A stretch of DNA of 64,000 nucleotides from Chloroflexota bacterium (GTDB taxonomy: Bacteria > Chloroflexota > Anaerolineae > Aggregatilineales > Phototrophicaceae). The stretch's first letter is position 1. Each line of letters starts with the position of its first letter. Made by a program: the position numbers and the translations under genes. The notes below the pieces were generated by a model. That model was not told the DNA's origin. It saw only the letters and a program-made list of their open reading frames with translations, and ran no database searches. The stretch is taken from positions 1 to 64,000 of the forward strand of contig QUBZ01000012.1 in NCBI GenBank assembly GCA_014338005.1, written 5' to 3'. Positions 1-8,618 of the stretch are shown here, in pieces.

Positions 1-1
1 C

Positions 2-154
2 GAAATGGCGAACGCGATCATCGCCCTGCTGCAAAACCCGAACCGGCGGGAGGAACTGGGCGAACGCGCCCGCCGCTACGTCAAACAGCATTACGATTGG
101 CCGGTGTTGATCCCGCGTCTGCTGGCGATCTACAAGGAACTCGGTCTTGAATAG
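2..154 (+). CDS. Glycosyltransferase, C-terminal fragment (partial, runs in from the left edge)
   Basis: Only the last 50 codons are in the window; the reading frame is open from base 2 to a TAG at 152-154. The visible tail (...RARRYVKQHYDWPVLIPRLLAIYKEL...) is typical of the C-terminal helices of GT-B fold family 4 glycosyltransferases, where a hydrophobic helix crosses back over the N-terminal domain. The next gene, a GT9 family transferase, starts inside its last codons, so the two are probably co-translated in one glycan or cell-surface cluster. Substrate cannot be told from this fragment. Confidence 0.6.
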   Translation, partial: EMANAIIALLQNPNRREELGERARRYVKQHYDWPVLIPRLLAIYKELGLE

Positions 155-1343
155 GGAGACGCTCGTCCTCCGCAATCGCCACATGGCGGAAGCCTTCCAC
201 AGCACCGCGCCCAAACACCACCTGCGCCGTCTGCTGCTTTCGGCAGCCGCCCGCCTGCCCGTCCCCAATGCGCCCACTCAGGAACGAAATCGGATTCTGC
301 TCATCCGCCCGGATCATCTGGGCGATGTATTGTTAACCACCCCGGCCATCCACGCCCTGCGCGCCGCCAACCCGGAGGCGGAAATTCACGCCCTGGTTGG
401 CCCCTGGTCGGCAGACGTGATGGCTGCCTACCCGGAGGTAGACCTGGTTTTAACGCTGCCCTTTCCTGGCTTCAGCCGCACGCCCAAAGAGAGCCTGCGC
501 TCGCCTTACGATCTGGCGGCGCGGACGGCGCGGCAGCTTCGCGCCATCGGCTACAGCAGCGCGGTCATCTTCCGCCCCGATCACTGGTGGGGCGCGCTGG
601 TGGCGAAGCTGGCCGGCATCCCGGAACGCATCGGCTACAACCTGCCCGATGTAGCGCCCTTCCTGACCACCGCGCTCGAACACCGGCAGGAGCATGTCGT
701 CAAACAGAGCCTGCGCCTGGTCGAACGCTGGACAGGGCCGCTGCCGCCGGAAACGGTTGTTTACCGCTTCCCGGTTGATTCGGCCAGCGAAGGTTACGTG
801 AGAGGCTATTTGCAGGAATGGGGCATCCCGGACGGCGCGCGGCTGCTGTGCATCCATCCCGGCACGGGAACGTGGGTTAAACACTGGCAGGAAGAACGCT
901 GGGCGTCGGTGGCGGACACCCTGGCGGAGCAGCTTAACGCGCGCGTGGTGTTCACCGGCGGCGACCACGAGCTGGCGCTGGTGCAGCGCATCGCCGGGCA
1001 GATGCAGCAGCGCGCCTGTATCATGGCCGGGGATACCCGCGTCGGCCAGCTGGCGGCGCTGTTTAAACGCGCAGCCGTCGTTCTGGGGCCGGACAGCGGC
1101 CCGCTGCACCTGGCGGCTGCCGCCGGCGCGCCCACCGTCACGCTCTACGGCCCGGCAGACCCGGCGGAATTTGGCCCCTGGGGGCCGCCTCAAAAACATC
1201 TGGTGATCGCCAGCGACATCGGCTGCCACCCCTGCCGCGTGCTGGACTGGGGCAGCGACGACCCGACCTTTCACCCCTGTATGCGGGACATCACCGTTTT
1301 CCGCGTACTGGACGCCGCCCGCCGCGCCGCCAACAGCCGCTAA
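147..1343 (+). CDS. Glycosyltransferase family 9 (ADP-heptose:LPS heptosyltransferase-like)
   Basis: 398 residues with the GT9 / heptosyltransferase layout. There is an N-terminal RPDHLGDVLLTTPAIHAL motif near residues 50-70 and a C-terminal sugar-nucleotide site with GPDSGPLHLAAAAGAP and LYGPADPAEFGPWGP. Family members transfer heptose or related sugars from nucleotide donors to surface glycans, at the inner face of the membrane. The TTG at 147 is preceded by AAGGAA at a good distance and overlaps the upstream glycosyltransferase by 8 bp, so I prefer it; an ATG at 183 is the alternative (386 residues). Chloroflexota generally lack LPS, so a role in some other surface polysaccharide is more likely than true LPS core synthesis. 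The 3' end overlaps the convergent ppk2 by 4 bp. Confidence 0.85.
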   Translation: MNRETLVLRNRHMAEAFHSTAPKHHLRRLLLSAAARLPVPNAPTQERNRILLIRPDHLGDVLLTTPAIHALRAANPEAEIHALVGPWSADVMAAYPEVDLVLTLPFPGFSRTPKESLRSPYDLAARTARQLRAIGYSSAVIFRPDHWWGALVAKLAGIPERIGYNLPDVAPFLTTALEHRQEHVVKQSLRLVERWTGPLPPETVVYRFPVDSASEGYVRGYLQEWGIPDGARLLCIHPGTGTWVKHWQEERWASVADTLAEQLNARVVFTGGDHELALVQRIAGQMQQRACIMAGDTRVGQLAALFKRAAVVLGPDSGPLHLAAAAGAPTVTLYGPADPAEFGPWGPPQKHLVIASDIGCHPCRVLDWGSDDPTFHPCMRDITVFRVLDAARRAANSR

Positions 1344-2146
1344 TCCGGTATCACCACCTGGTCGAGTCCGGCTTCGGCAGGCGGGAAGCGCGGGTTCATT
1401 GCTTCCAGCGTTTTGAGAATCACCTGCGTCACAAACAGATCACGATACCATTTGCGGTTGGCCGGCACGATGTGCCAGGGCGCATATTCGGTGTTGCAGC
1501 GTGTCAGCGCGTCCTCGTAGGCTTTCATATAATCGTCCCAGCGTTCACGCACCGGCAGGTCGCCCAGCGAAAACTTCCAGTGTTTGTTAGGGTTATCCAG
1601 CCGCGCCAGCAGCCGTTCTTTCTGTTCGGCCTTGCTGATATGCAGATAAAACTTGAGGATGCGCGTGCCGCTTTCCACCAGCAGCCGCTCGAAAGCGTTA
1701 ATGTGATCGTAACGGCTTTTCCACACCTCCGGCGGCACGAGTTTGTTAACGCGCACCACCAGCACATCTTCGTAATGGCTGCGGTTGAAGATGCCGATGA
1801 AACCTTTGGCCGGGGTATGCCGGTGGATGCGCCACAAAAAGTCGCGCGCCAGTTCTTCCGGCGTCGGCGCTTTAAACGACGTAACGGTCACGCCCTGCGG
1901 GTTAACGCCGCTGAACACTTTTTTAATCAGCCCGTCCTTGCCGCCGGTGTCCATCGCCTGCAAAACGATCAGCAGCGCCTGTTTGCCCTCCGCATACAGG
2001 CGTTCCTGCAAATCCTGGATGCGCTCTTGCAGGCGGTCGGTTTCATCTTTGGCGGTCTGTTTATTCCAATCCTCGTGAAAGTCCGGGTCATAATCCTTAA
2101 GGTTTATTTTCGTGTCCGGTAAAGGAGAAAAATCGGCTCTTTTCAT
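1340..2146 (-). CDS. ppk2: Polyphosphate kinase 2 family protein
   Basis: 268 residues, the normal size of a single-domain PPK2. The Walker A-type loop AMDTGGKDG lies at residues 64-72 and the conserved NRSHYEDVLVVRV segment at 121-133. These enzymes transfer phosphate between polyphosphate and nucleotides in the cytoplasm; class I (NDP), II (NMP) or III (both) cannot be fixed by eye, although short proteins with this N-terminus are often class III AMP/ADP kinases. It sits alone between the convergent GT9 gene (4 bp tail overlap) and rqcH, 15 bp away on the same strand, so it may be the last gene of an rqcH transcript. Family assignment is secure; direction of the reaction is not known. Confidence 0.92.
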   Translation of the reverse strand: MKRADFSPLPDTKINLKDYDPDFHEDWNKQTAKDETDRLQERIQDLQERLYAEGKQALLIVLQAMDTGGKDGLIKKVFSGVNPQGVTVTSFKAPTPEELARDFLWRIHRHTPAKGFIGIFNRSHYEDVLVVRVNKLVPPEVWKSRYDHINAFERLLVESGTRILKFYLHISKAEQKERLLARLDNPNKHWKFSLGDLPVRERWDDYMKAYEDALTRCNTEYAPWHIVPANRKWYRDLFVTQVILKTLEAMNPRFPPAEAGLDQVVIPD

Positions 2147-2161
2147 TTTTTCGCTCCGTTA

Positions 2162-3871
2162 TTATTCGGCCTCGCTGCGCGGCGAAACCATCCGCGTTTC
2201 TTCGTTGCGGTACGTCACCATGCCCTGCCCCGCGCCTTTGATCTTTTTCACGTACATGCAGCGAGTCACGTCCACCGGCACTTTGCTGTCGTTCCGCCGC
2301 GCGCTGTAATACGCCGCCAGCGCGGCGGCGCGTTCGATCACCGCTTCAGGAACGGGCCGCCCGTCGAACTTGATGATAACATGCGCGCCGGGTACGTCGC
2401 GGGCGTGCAGCCACCAGTCCTGCCCGCCGCCCTTGCCAAACGTAACCTGTTCGTTCTGGCGGCTGCTGCGCCCCATCCAGATCACAAACCCTTCCGGCGT
2501 CACCACCTTAAGCGGCGCGCTCTGGCCGCCCCCTGCGATAGGTCTGGCCGTTTTGCCGTGCCAGTACCCTCTGGCCTGGAGTATCTGCTGCACTTCGTCA
2601 ATTTCCGGCCAGCTGGCGGCCAGGTTCAGGTCGGTTTCCAACTGCGCCAGGAAGGCCAGCTCGTGGCGCGTTTCTTCGACCAGGCGCGGCACGTCGTCCA
2701 GGGCGCGTTTGGCCTTGTCGTAACGCTCAAAATACCGCTGAGCGTTCTCCAGCGGCGTCAGCGCCGGGTCGAGTTTGATGACCAGTTCCGGCGCGTCCGG
2801 GTCGTACAAGGCCTTCAGTTCGGTCTGCCCCGGCTGGAGCGTATATTGATAGGCCAGGATTAACTCGCCGCTCTGGCGCAGGCGTTCGCGCTCGGCCTCG
2901 TCGGTCAGCGATTTTTCCAGCGAGGCCAGCTTGCCGCGCTGGCGCGCTATCGCCTCCTGGATGGCGGCCCGCACCGGAGTTTTGGCCGCCTGATAGGCTT
3001 CCTCACCCACCGGCGCGCCGTAGAAGGCGGTCAGGGCTTCGCTGGCCGTCGCCACCGGATGCCAGCCGGGGATACTTTCCAGCGGATAAACGCTGTAGGC
3101 CGCCGTACCGTTTTCGTCCTCGGCGATACCCGGCTGCCATTCGCGCCGCGCCAGCGGTTCGACCAGCGCCGTCAGGGCAGCATAAATGCGCTCTACGTCG
3201 GCATCGAACGCCTTCTGGTTAGCATCGCCACCAGCCCGGTAGATGACCTCGCGCGCCAGCAGCGGGCTGACACCCAGCAGCCGCGAAGCGAGAAGCTGCT
3301 GCGTTTTACGTTTAGGATCGTCGTTCTGCTGGAAGATACCTTCAAAGGCTTCCGGCGACAGGCGAGTCGGGTCCAGCTTGCCGACCTGCGGCGGCGGCAG
3401 TTTATAATCGTGGGCTGGCAGACTCAGACGATAGCGGTTTTCGTCCGGCCCCACCCGCCGCAGGCAGTCCAGGATGATACCGCTCTGCACCAGCAGGATA
3501 TTGCTGCGCCGCTCCATCGGCTCGACGACGATGCTGGCCTGTCCCTCCGGCCCGTCCACGTCCAGCGTCAGGATGCGCTCCCAGGCCGGTTGGCTGGCGT
3601 GAGTCACCACCCCGCCCTCGATATAACGCCGGAACAGCAGCCCCAGCTGGCTCGGTTTGCTCAGGCCGCGCCGCAGTTTATCGCCGACCAGGTGAAGACG
3701 CGGCGTCTGCGGGTCGGCGCTCAGGTACAAATAGCGCCGCCGGTGATGCGCGTAAATCTCCAGACCCAGGCCGGCGGCATCCACATCCAGCACATCCTGG
3801 ACGCGACCACCCACCAGCGTATCCAGAAATTCGTCCACCAGCGCCGAAAGCGTGAAAACATCCAGGTACAT
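2162..3871 (-). CDS. rqcH: NFACT-family ribosome quality control factor RqcH (Rqc2/FbpA homologue)
   Basis: 569 residues with the full NFACT architecture. An N-terminal NFACT-N domain begins MYLDVFTLSALVDEF, a long charged coiled-coil middle covers roughly residues 270-430, and a C-terminal NFACT-R domain carries the stretch around VTFGKGGGQDWWLHARD. In bacteria RqcH binds stalled 50S-peptidyl-tRNA complexes and recruits tRNA-Ala to add C-terminal alanine tails that mark the nascent chain for degradation. Older annotations call this family fibronectin-binding protein. It is followed by ppk2 and preceded by the heme A gene cluster on the same strand; no functional link to either is evident. 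Confidence 0.92.
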   Translation of the reverse strand: MYLDVFTLSALVDEFLDTLVGGRVQDVLDVDAAGLGLEIYAHHRRRYLYLSADPQTPRLHLVGDKLRRGLSKPSQLGLLFRRYIEGGVVTHASQPAWERILTLDVDGPEGQASIVVEPMERRSNILLVQSGIILDCLRRVGPDENRYRLSLPAHDYKLPPPQVGKLDPTRLSPEAFEGIFQQNDDPKRKTQQLLASRLLGVSPLLAREVIYRAGGDANQKAFDADVERIYAALTALVEPLARREWQPGIAEDENGTAAYSVYPLESIPGWHPVATASEALTAFYGAPVGEEAYQAAKTPVRAAIQEAIARQRGKLASLEKSLTDEAERERLRQSGELILAYQYTLQPGQTELKALYDPDAPELVIKLDPALTPLENAQRYFERYDKAKRALDDVPRLVEETRHELAFLAQLETDLNLAASWPEIDEVQQILQARGYWHGKTARPIAGGGQSAPLKVVTPEGFVIWMGRSSRQNEQVTFGKGGGQDWWLHARDVPGAHVIIKFDGRPVPEAVIERAAALAAYYSARRNDSKVPVDVTRCMYVKKIKGAGQGMVTYRNEETRMVSPRSEAE

Positions 3872-3919
3872 AACGCCGGCTCCGTATACCGGGTCAAAAC
3901 GCCGGCTCGACGGCGGCTA

Positions 3920-4393
3920 TCAATAGGCATCCGGGCTGAGCAAGTAGGCGATGATGTCCCCCAGGTCGCGCCCGGTCAGCAGGTCAGGGTAGTTCTGCGG
4001 CATGGCCGGGCTGAAGCCGTCCACAACGTAAGCCGTCGGGTGCGTGATCGATTCGTAAACATAGGCTTCGGGGCGTAAGGGCGGGCGGCGCAGAGCAGCG
4101 CGTTCGGCCAGCCCCGCGAAAGGCGGCGCAATATCATTTACCGCGCCCATACGATGGCAGGCGATACAGTTGTATTTTTCCACCAGCGCCGCGCCGCGCT
4201 CCGGGTCGGCCTCCGCCAGCAGCGGCAGCACTTCGTCCAGATAAGCGGCGGCATCCAGGGCAGCCGGGGTCGGGCGTTCCAGTTCCGCGCCGGTCGAAGC
4301 CGCAAACTCGACCAGAAAGATAACCGTAAAAACCAGCAGCATCACCAGCGCGACGAACACCGGCCAGCGGCTTAAAGTCTTTCCGTCCTTCAC
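3920..4393 (-). CDS. Membrane-anchored mono-heme c-type cytochrome
   Basis: 157 residues. One N-terminal membrane segment (about residues 11-32) anchors the protein, with the rest presumably outside. A heme c attachment motif CIACH lies near residue 76 and a methionine in FSPAMPQNYP is a likely sixth ligand. The GTG start overlaps the ctaB stop as GTGA, so translation is coupled to heme A biosynthesis. By analogy it could be an electron donor to, or assembly partner of, a heme-copper oxidase, but no oxidase subunit genes are in the window. Fold and heme binding are well supported; the redox partner is inference. Confidence 0.85.
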   Translation of the reverse strand: MKDGKTLSRWPVFVALVMLLVFTVIFLVEFAASTGAELERPTPAALDAAAYLDEVLPLLAEADPERGAALVEKYNCIACHRMGAVNDIAPPFAGLAERAALRRPPLRPEAYVYESITHPTAYVVDGFSPAMPQNYPDLLTGRDLGDIIAYLLSPDAY

Positions 4394-5286
4394 AGCACCA
4401 ACCGATCAAGCATCATGGCTAAAAACAGAAAGGCTAGGTAGGCCGTCGAATACTTGTACATGCTGCGGGCTGCCGCGCCGGTCGCCTGTTGAATCAGCCG
4501 CACCGATGCCCGTATCAAACCCAGTCCCAGCGCCACCGCCGCCAGCAGGTAGACCACACCCAACACCTGGAACGGCACCGGCAGCAGCGTGATGATGAAT
4601 AACTGAATCGAATACAGCAAAATCTGAAGCCGCGTCACTTCCTCGCCGCGCGCTACCGGCATCATCGGCACGTCGGCCAGCGCGTAATCCTTATTCACCA
4701 GGATCGCCAGCGCCCAACTGTGCGGCGGCGTCCAGTAAAACACAATCGCAAACAGGATGAATGCCTCCAGCGACAGCGAGCCGGTCACAGCCGCCCAGCC
4801 CACCAGCACCGGAACAGCCCCCGCCCCGCCGCCGATGAGGATGTTCACCACCGTGTTGCGCTTGAGAATCAGCGTATACAGGATGACGTAATACAGGCTG
4901 CCGAACAGCGACAGCCCCGCCGCCAGCCAGTTCACCCACAGCCCCAGCACCAGCACCGCCCAGGCCACCAGCGCCAGCCCGAACAGCAGCGCGTTGATCG
5001 GCTCGATGCGCCCCGACGGCAGGGGACGCCGCGCGGTGCGCGCCATCTTGGCGTCCATGTCCCGGTCAAGATACTGGTTGATGGCGCTCGACCCCGCTGC
5101 CGCCAGCGCGCCGCCGGTCAGCGCCGGTATCAGCAGTTTCAGATCAGGAATGCCGTCCGCCGCGATCACCATCGCCGTCAGCGTGGTGAACAGCAGCAGC
5201 AGCACGATTCGCAGTTTCGCCAGTTCGAGATAATTTTTGAGGGTTGAGGTAACGGTTAACTGGTAACTTCGGATTGTGGATTCCAT
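4390..5286 (-). CDS. ctaB: Protoheme IX farnesyltransferase (heme O synthase)
   Basis: 298 residues, a polytopic membrane prenyltransferase of the UbiA superfamily. It attaches a farnesyl group to heme b to form heme O, the precursor of heme A in cytochrome oxidases. Supporting motifs are the Asp-rich NQYLDRDMDAKM near residue 90, RPLPSGRI just after it, and LKRNTVVNI in the second half; about nine hydrophobic segments follow one another. It overlaps ctaA by 31 bp and the downstream cytochrome c gene by 4 bp. The first roughly 16 residues (SYQLTVTSTL) are encoded by a short repeat described separately and look added to the normal start of the enzyme. Confidence 0.95.
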   Translation of the reverse strand: MESTIRSYQLTVTSTLKNYLELAKLRIVLLLLFTTLTAMVIAADGIPDLKLLIPALTGGALAAAGSSAINQYLDRDMDAKMARTARRPLPSGRIEPINALLFGLALVAWAVLVLGLWVNWLAAGLSLFGSLYYVILYTLILKRNTVVNILIGGGAGAVPVLVGWAAVTGSLSLEAFILFAIVFYWTPPHSWALAILVNKDYALADVPMMPVARGEEVTRLQILLYSIQLFIITLLPVPFQVLGVVYLLAAVALGLGLIRASVRLIQQATGAAARSMYKYSTAYLAFLFLAMMLDRLVL

Positions 5287-6206
5287 CTTTGCTCGCTTAC
5301 ATTATCAGTCGCTTCCCGACCGTTCATCCATTCCATCGCGCTCAACACCACCAGCAGCCCCCAGGTCGCCGCCGCCAGCCCCACGTGCGCGGCACCCCAC
5401 AGCGGCGCTGCGCTGCTCAACACGTACAGCGCCCCCACTCCGGCCTGCCCCAGATAAACTACCAGCGCCAGGCCGGCCAGCAGGCGCGCCTCTCGGTCAC
5501 GATTTTTGAATACGTACCACACCAGCATCGCCAGCGAAATGCCCAATGCCAACACGGCGAAGCGGTGAACCATGTGTATCGTCGCCAGCTGCCCCTGGCC
5601 GAAGGGGAATACCTGCCCGTTGCACAGCGGCCAGTCGGTGCAGGCCAGCGTGGCCCCACTGCCGCGCACCAGCGCGCCGGTTAAAATAATTACCAGCGAC
5701 AGCGCCGCCGTGACATACGTCAGCGCCGCGATAAAATCGCCCTTGTGCGCCCCCACAGGCCGGTATGACGCCCAGACACCCGCCGCCAGCAGCGCGCCCA
5801 GCAGCAGCATAGCCGTCCCCAGATGCAGGGTGACGAACGTCGGCGGCAGTTCCAGCACCACCACAACCGCGCCCAGGGCGCTTTGCAGCACGAACAACCC
5901 CGCCGCCGCCAGCGTGATATTCAGCACCGCTTTCGACTGCCGGCGGTACGCATGCAGGGCAACCGCCAGCATCCCGATGCCCAACAGGCCGATCAACACG
6001 GCGAACAGCCGGTGCAGCCATTCAATCCAGGCGGTCAGGTTGTCCAGCGGGGGGAAAATTGTGCCGTTGCACAGCGGCCAGTGGCTGCCACAGCCCAACC
6101 CGGAGTCCGTAACCCGGACGACCGCCCCAAAAATAATCAGCCCGAAGGTAAAAAGCGCCGTCGCCAGGGCGAGGCGCGTAAACAGAGGTGGAGAAACCGA
6201 CTGCAT
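5256..6206 (-). CDS. ctaA: Heme A synthase (COX15/CtaA family)
   Basis: About 316 residues with eight predicted membrane segments in two homologous halves. Each half carries the family signature of a histidine-bearing helix plus a Cys pair: GLGCGSHWPLCNG near residue 40 with EWLHRL, and ATLACTDWPLCNG in the second half with MVHRFAV. It oxidises the C8 methyl of heme O to a formyl group in the cytoplasmic membrane. Translation is coupled to ctaB through a 31 bp overlap. I chose the ATG at 6206; an in-frame TTG lies two codons upstream. No clear Shine-Dalgarno sequence is visible for either. Confidence 0.95.
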   Translation of the reverse strand: MQSVSPPLFTRLALATALFTFGLIIFGAVVRVTDSGLGCGSHWPLCNGTIFPPLDNLTAWIEWLHRLFAVLIGLLGIGMLAVALHAYRRQSKAVLNITLAAAGLFVLQSALGAVVVVLELPPTFVTLHLGTAMLLLGALLAAGVWASYRPVGAHKGDFIAALTYVTAALSLVIILTGALVRGSGATLACTDWPLCNGQVFPFGQGQLATIHMVHRFAVLALGISLAMLVWYVFKNRDREARLLAGLALVVYLGQAGVGALYVLSSAAPLWGAAHVGLAAATWGLLVVLSAMEWMNGREATDNVSEQRWNPQSEVTS

Positions 6207-6405
6207 AACCAACCCAACTTACTAACTACCCGGCCAGAAGGTTCTGTGTTTGAACAAAAGGAATGGATCACTAGTGTTATCTCAGCGTATCAGGCTTAAA
6301 TGCTGCCTGTAAATCACAAGTCCATAAGATGCCAGATCAGGTATTCAGGGTCACCAAGGGTTGTGATTTAAACTGGTAACTGACAACTTGTAGCTGGAAG
6401 CTGCA

Positions 6406-6750
6406 CTAGGTTTCTTCAGCCGGCCGCCGCGAGGCGCTTTCGAGGCGCGCCTCGGCCTGCACTTTTTTCACCTGCCAGTTCAAAAACCAGATCACCAGCA
6501 TCACCGTCAAACCCGCGCCGATGAGGTTAAACACCACACAAGCCACCACCAGGAAAAGCTGCTCGGCCTTCCAGGGGGTCATATCCAGCACCGAGGCGTC
6601 AGGATTGGCCGTCGAACGGATGACCCAGGGGAAATTCGCCGTCCCCCCACCCGCCGCGATCTGCGCCGTCAGGCCGCCGCCAACGATTAAGACCATCACC
6701 AACGCCGCAACCAAAATCAATCGCCTCACCGAAACCCCTCCGCTCATCAT
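6406..6750 (-). CDS. Small membrane protein of unknown function
   Basis: About 114 residues that I do not recognise. There are two hydrophobic segments (LILVAALVMVLIVGGGLTAQ near the N-terminus and a second around residues 68-92) separated by a roughly 40-residue loop, and a short charged C-terminal tail, so both ends may be cytoplasmic. Tandem ATG codons occur at 6750 and 6747. A GTG at 6729 has a better spaced GGAGGGG upstream and would give a protein of about 107 residues starting MRRLILVAAL. It lies between ctaA and the histidine kinase, all on one strand, and might belong to the respiratory cluster; nothing in the sequence proves this. Confidence 0.55.
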   Translation of the reverse strand: MMSGGVSVRRLILVAALVMVLIVGGGLTAQIAAGGGTANFPWVIRSTANPDASVLDMTPWKAEQLFLVVACVVFNLIGAGLTVMLVIWFLNWQVKKVQAEARLESASRRPAEET

Positions 6751-6825
6751 CAAACACAGACAAAATGCTGCGAAATTGTACTCTTTCTCACAACCCGTCG
6801 CAAGCCGGGCGCGCCCGGCATTTAT

Positions 6826-7695
6826 CTATAACGCATCGCCGTTAGAAGGGTCGTCTGTGGGCATTTCGCGGGTTTCCTGCGAGTCGTCGCTGATGGCGTC
6901 ACGCTCCTCGCTGGCCGCCGACACTTGGCGGGTTTCGCGGCGCTCTGATCTTTCGCCAACTTCATAACGCACTTCTCTCACCCGGTCGCCCCCTTCGCCA
7001 AGCGCGTTCTGGAGCGGCAGCGCGACGTAAAAAACCGACCCTTCCTTCGGCTTGCTCTCCAACCAGATCTGCCCGCCGTGTTTTTGCACGATGGCTTTGG
7101 TGATCGCCAGCCCCAGGCCGCTGCCTTCGATTTTGCGCGCCACGCCTTCCCGCGAGCGGAAAAAACGCTCAAAAACATGCGACTGGTCTTCCGGGGAAAT
7201 GCCGATGCCGCTGTCGCGCACGGTCAGGATCACCCGGTCTTCGTGCCGCACTGCTTTAATCCACACCTGCCCGCCATCATGGTTGTATTTGATGGCGTTG
7301 GACACCAGATTATCAACCACCTGGGTGATCCGCTGCAAATCGGCCACAATCAGCCCCAGTTTGGGGTCGAGGTCGAGATGTGTCACGATCTGGCGGCGTT
7401 CCGCCGACGGGCGCAGCAAATCCACAACTTCGTGGATTACCAGGCCCAGATCGCAGTCCATCAGGGTTAACGCCATATCGGCGTCAATCCACGAGATTTC
7501 CAGCAACCGGGCGACCAGATGTTCCATCCGCTGCAAACCGGCCATCGCCTTTTCGGCAAAGTGCTTCTGGCGTTCGTTGAGTGGGCCAAGCTGCTGCACC
7601 AGTTCGATACACCCGCGCACCGAGTTAATCGGCGTTTTTAGATCGTGGGCAACCGCATTTAACCAATCGGCTTTCGCCTCGTTTACCTGCGTCAT
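6826..7695 (-). CDS. Soluble sensor histidine kinase
   Basis: 289 residues beginning almost directly with the dimerisation/phosphoacceptor helix: H-box VAHDLKTPINSV with His17, then the catalytic ATPase domain with N-box LVSNAIKYN, DSGIGI, FERFFR and GSGLGL. There is no membrane segment, PAS, GAF or other sensor domain, and the last roughly 60 residues are a charged, low-complexity tail. Such a stripped kinase needs a separate input protein. It overlaps the preceding BtuF-like receptor gene by 4 bp (ATGA), which makes that protein a candidate partner. No response regulator is encoded nearby. Confidence 0.88.
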   Translation of the reverse strand: MTQVNEAKADWLNAVAHDLKTPINSVRGCIELVQQLGPLNERQKHFAEKAMAGLQRMEHLVARLLEISWIDADMALTLMDCDLGLVIHEVVDLLRPSAERRQIVTHLDLDPKLGLIVADLQRITQVVDNLVSNAIKYNHDGGQVWIKAVRHEDRVILTVRDSGIGISPEDQSHVFERFFRSREGVARKIEGSGLGLAITKAIVQKHGGQIWLESKPKEGSVFYVALPLQNALGEGGDRVREVRYEVGERSERRETRQVSAASEERDAISDDSQETREMPTDDPSNGDAL

Positions 7696-8603
7696 CGGTT
7701 TTCTTCCGAGCTTAATAAAGTGGGTAAGATATTTAAAGCCTGGGCCAGTCGTGTGCCATGCCAGGTCAGCAGCGAACCATCCACCAGCTTAATCCGGTTG
7801 TTCCGCGCCGCCGGCACGTCCAGCGCCGCGAACAGGGGAATATGCGCTTCGGTAAAAGCATACGGCTCGCTGGGTAGTAAAATAACATCCGGCTGGGCGG
7901 CGGTCACTTCTTCCAGCGTCACGCGCGGATAGCGGGTATCCCGCCCAGCGGCACGCGGGCCATCGTCGGCATATGGCTCGGCAGCGCCCAGGTCAGCTTG
8001 CAGCGGATACCGCCGCCCCCGGTCGGCAAAAACGTTCAGGCCGCCGCATACCCGCAGCAGATCATGACAGTACGTGTCGGCGTTAAACGTCATCAGCGGC
8101 TCCAGCCAGATGGGGACGAATACGCGGGCGGGTTCCTCCCGGCTTTCGCTCAAGCGCAGCACCCAATCGTAGGATTGTTCGATCAGCCGCACGCGCGGCA
8201 CCATCACCGGCTCATCGAAGACGTGCATGATGTTCCACAGCAGATTGATGGCGTCCGCCACCGTGCGCGGGAACGTCACCCACACCGGGATACCGGCTTC
8301 GCGCAGGGCGTCCACATGCTCCTGATGATTCTCCTCGCGGTTGGCGATCACCAGATCGGGCTTCAGAGCGATGATGCGCACCACGTCGGGGTTTTTCGTC
8401 CCGCCGATGCGCGGCAGATTTTTGACGCCCTCCGCCGGAAACACGCAGTAGTCCGTGATGGCGATCAGCCGGTCGCCCAGGTTCAGATCAAACAGCGACT
8501 CGGTCACGCTCGGCACTAACGACACCACCCGGCGCGGCGGCTGCGTCACCGGCGTTTCCATCTGGTAGAAATAAGTTCGGGCATCCAAAACGTTTGCCTC
8601 CAT
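7692..8603 (-). CDS. BtuF/FhuD-like helical-backbone metal receptor, apparently cytoplasmic
   Basis: 303 residues of the class III periplasmic-binding-protein fold (cobalamin/ferrichrome type). It starts with RRVVSLVPSVTESLFDLNLGDRLIAITDYC, typical of BtuF-like proteins, continues with PDLVIANREEN, and ends in a second lobe containing VTAAQPDVILLPSEPYAFTE. There is no signal peptide or lipobox, and no ABC permease or ATPase gene alongside. It therefore probably acts in the cytoplasm, unlike transport receptors of the family. The ATG at 8603 is used; an ATG at 8561 (METPVTQ) is possible. It lies 15 bp after purA and overlaps the histidine kinase start by 4 bp. Confidence 0.8.
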   Translation of the reverse strand: MEANVLDARTYFYQMETPVTQPPRRVVSLVPSVTESLFDLNLGDRLIAITDYCVFPAEGVKNLPRIGGTKNPDVVRIIALKPDLVIANREENHQEHVDALREAGIPVWVTFPRTVADAINLLWNIMHVFDEPVMVPRVRLIEQSYDWVLRLSESREEPARVFVPIWLEPLMTFNADTYCHDLLRVCGGLNVFADRGRRYPLQADLGAAEPYADDGPRAAGRDTRYPRVTLEEVTAAQPDVILLPSEPYAFTEAHIPLFAALDVPAARNNRIKLVDGSLLTWHGTRLAQALNILPTLLSSEENR

Positions 8604-8618
8604 ACACCGGCCAGCCGT

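Noticed and set aside
450..1274. Long antisense frames within most genes (for example opposite the GT9 gene)
   Set aside because: They are typical GC-rich shadow frames: no family similarity, Arg/Ala/Gly-rich composition, and complete overlap with well supported genes.
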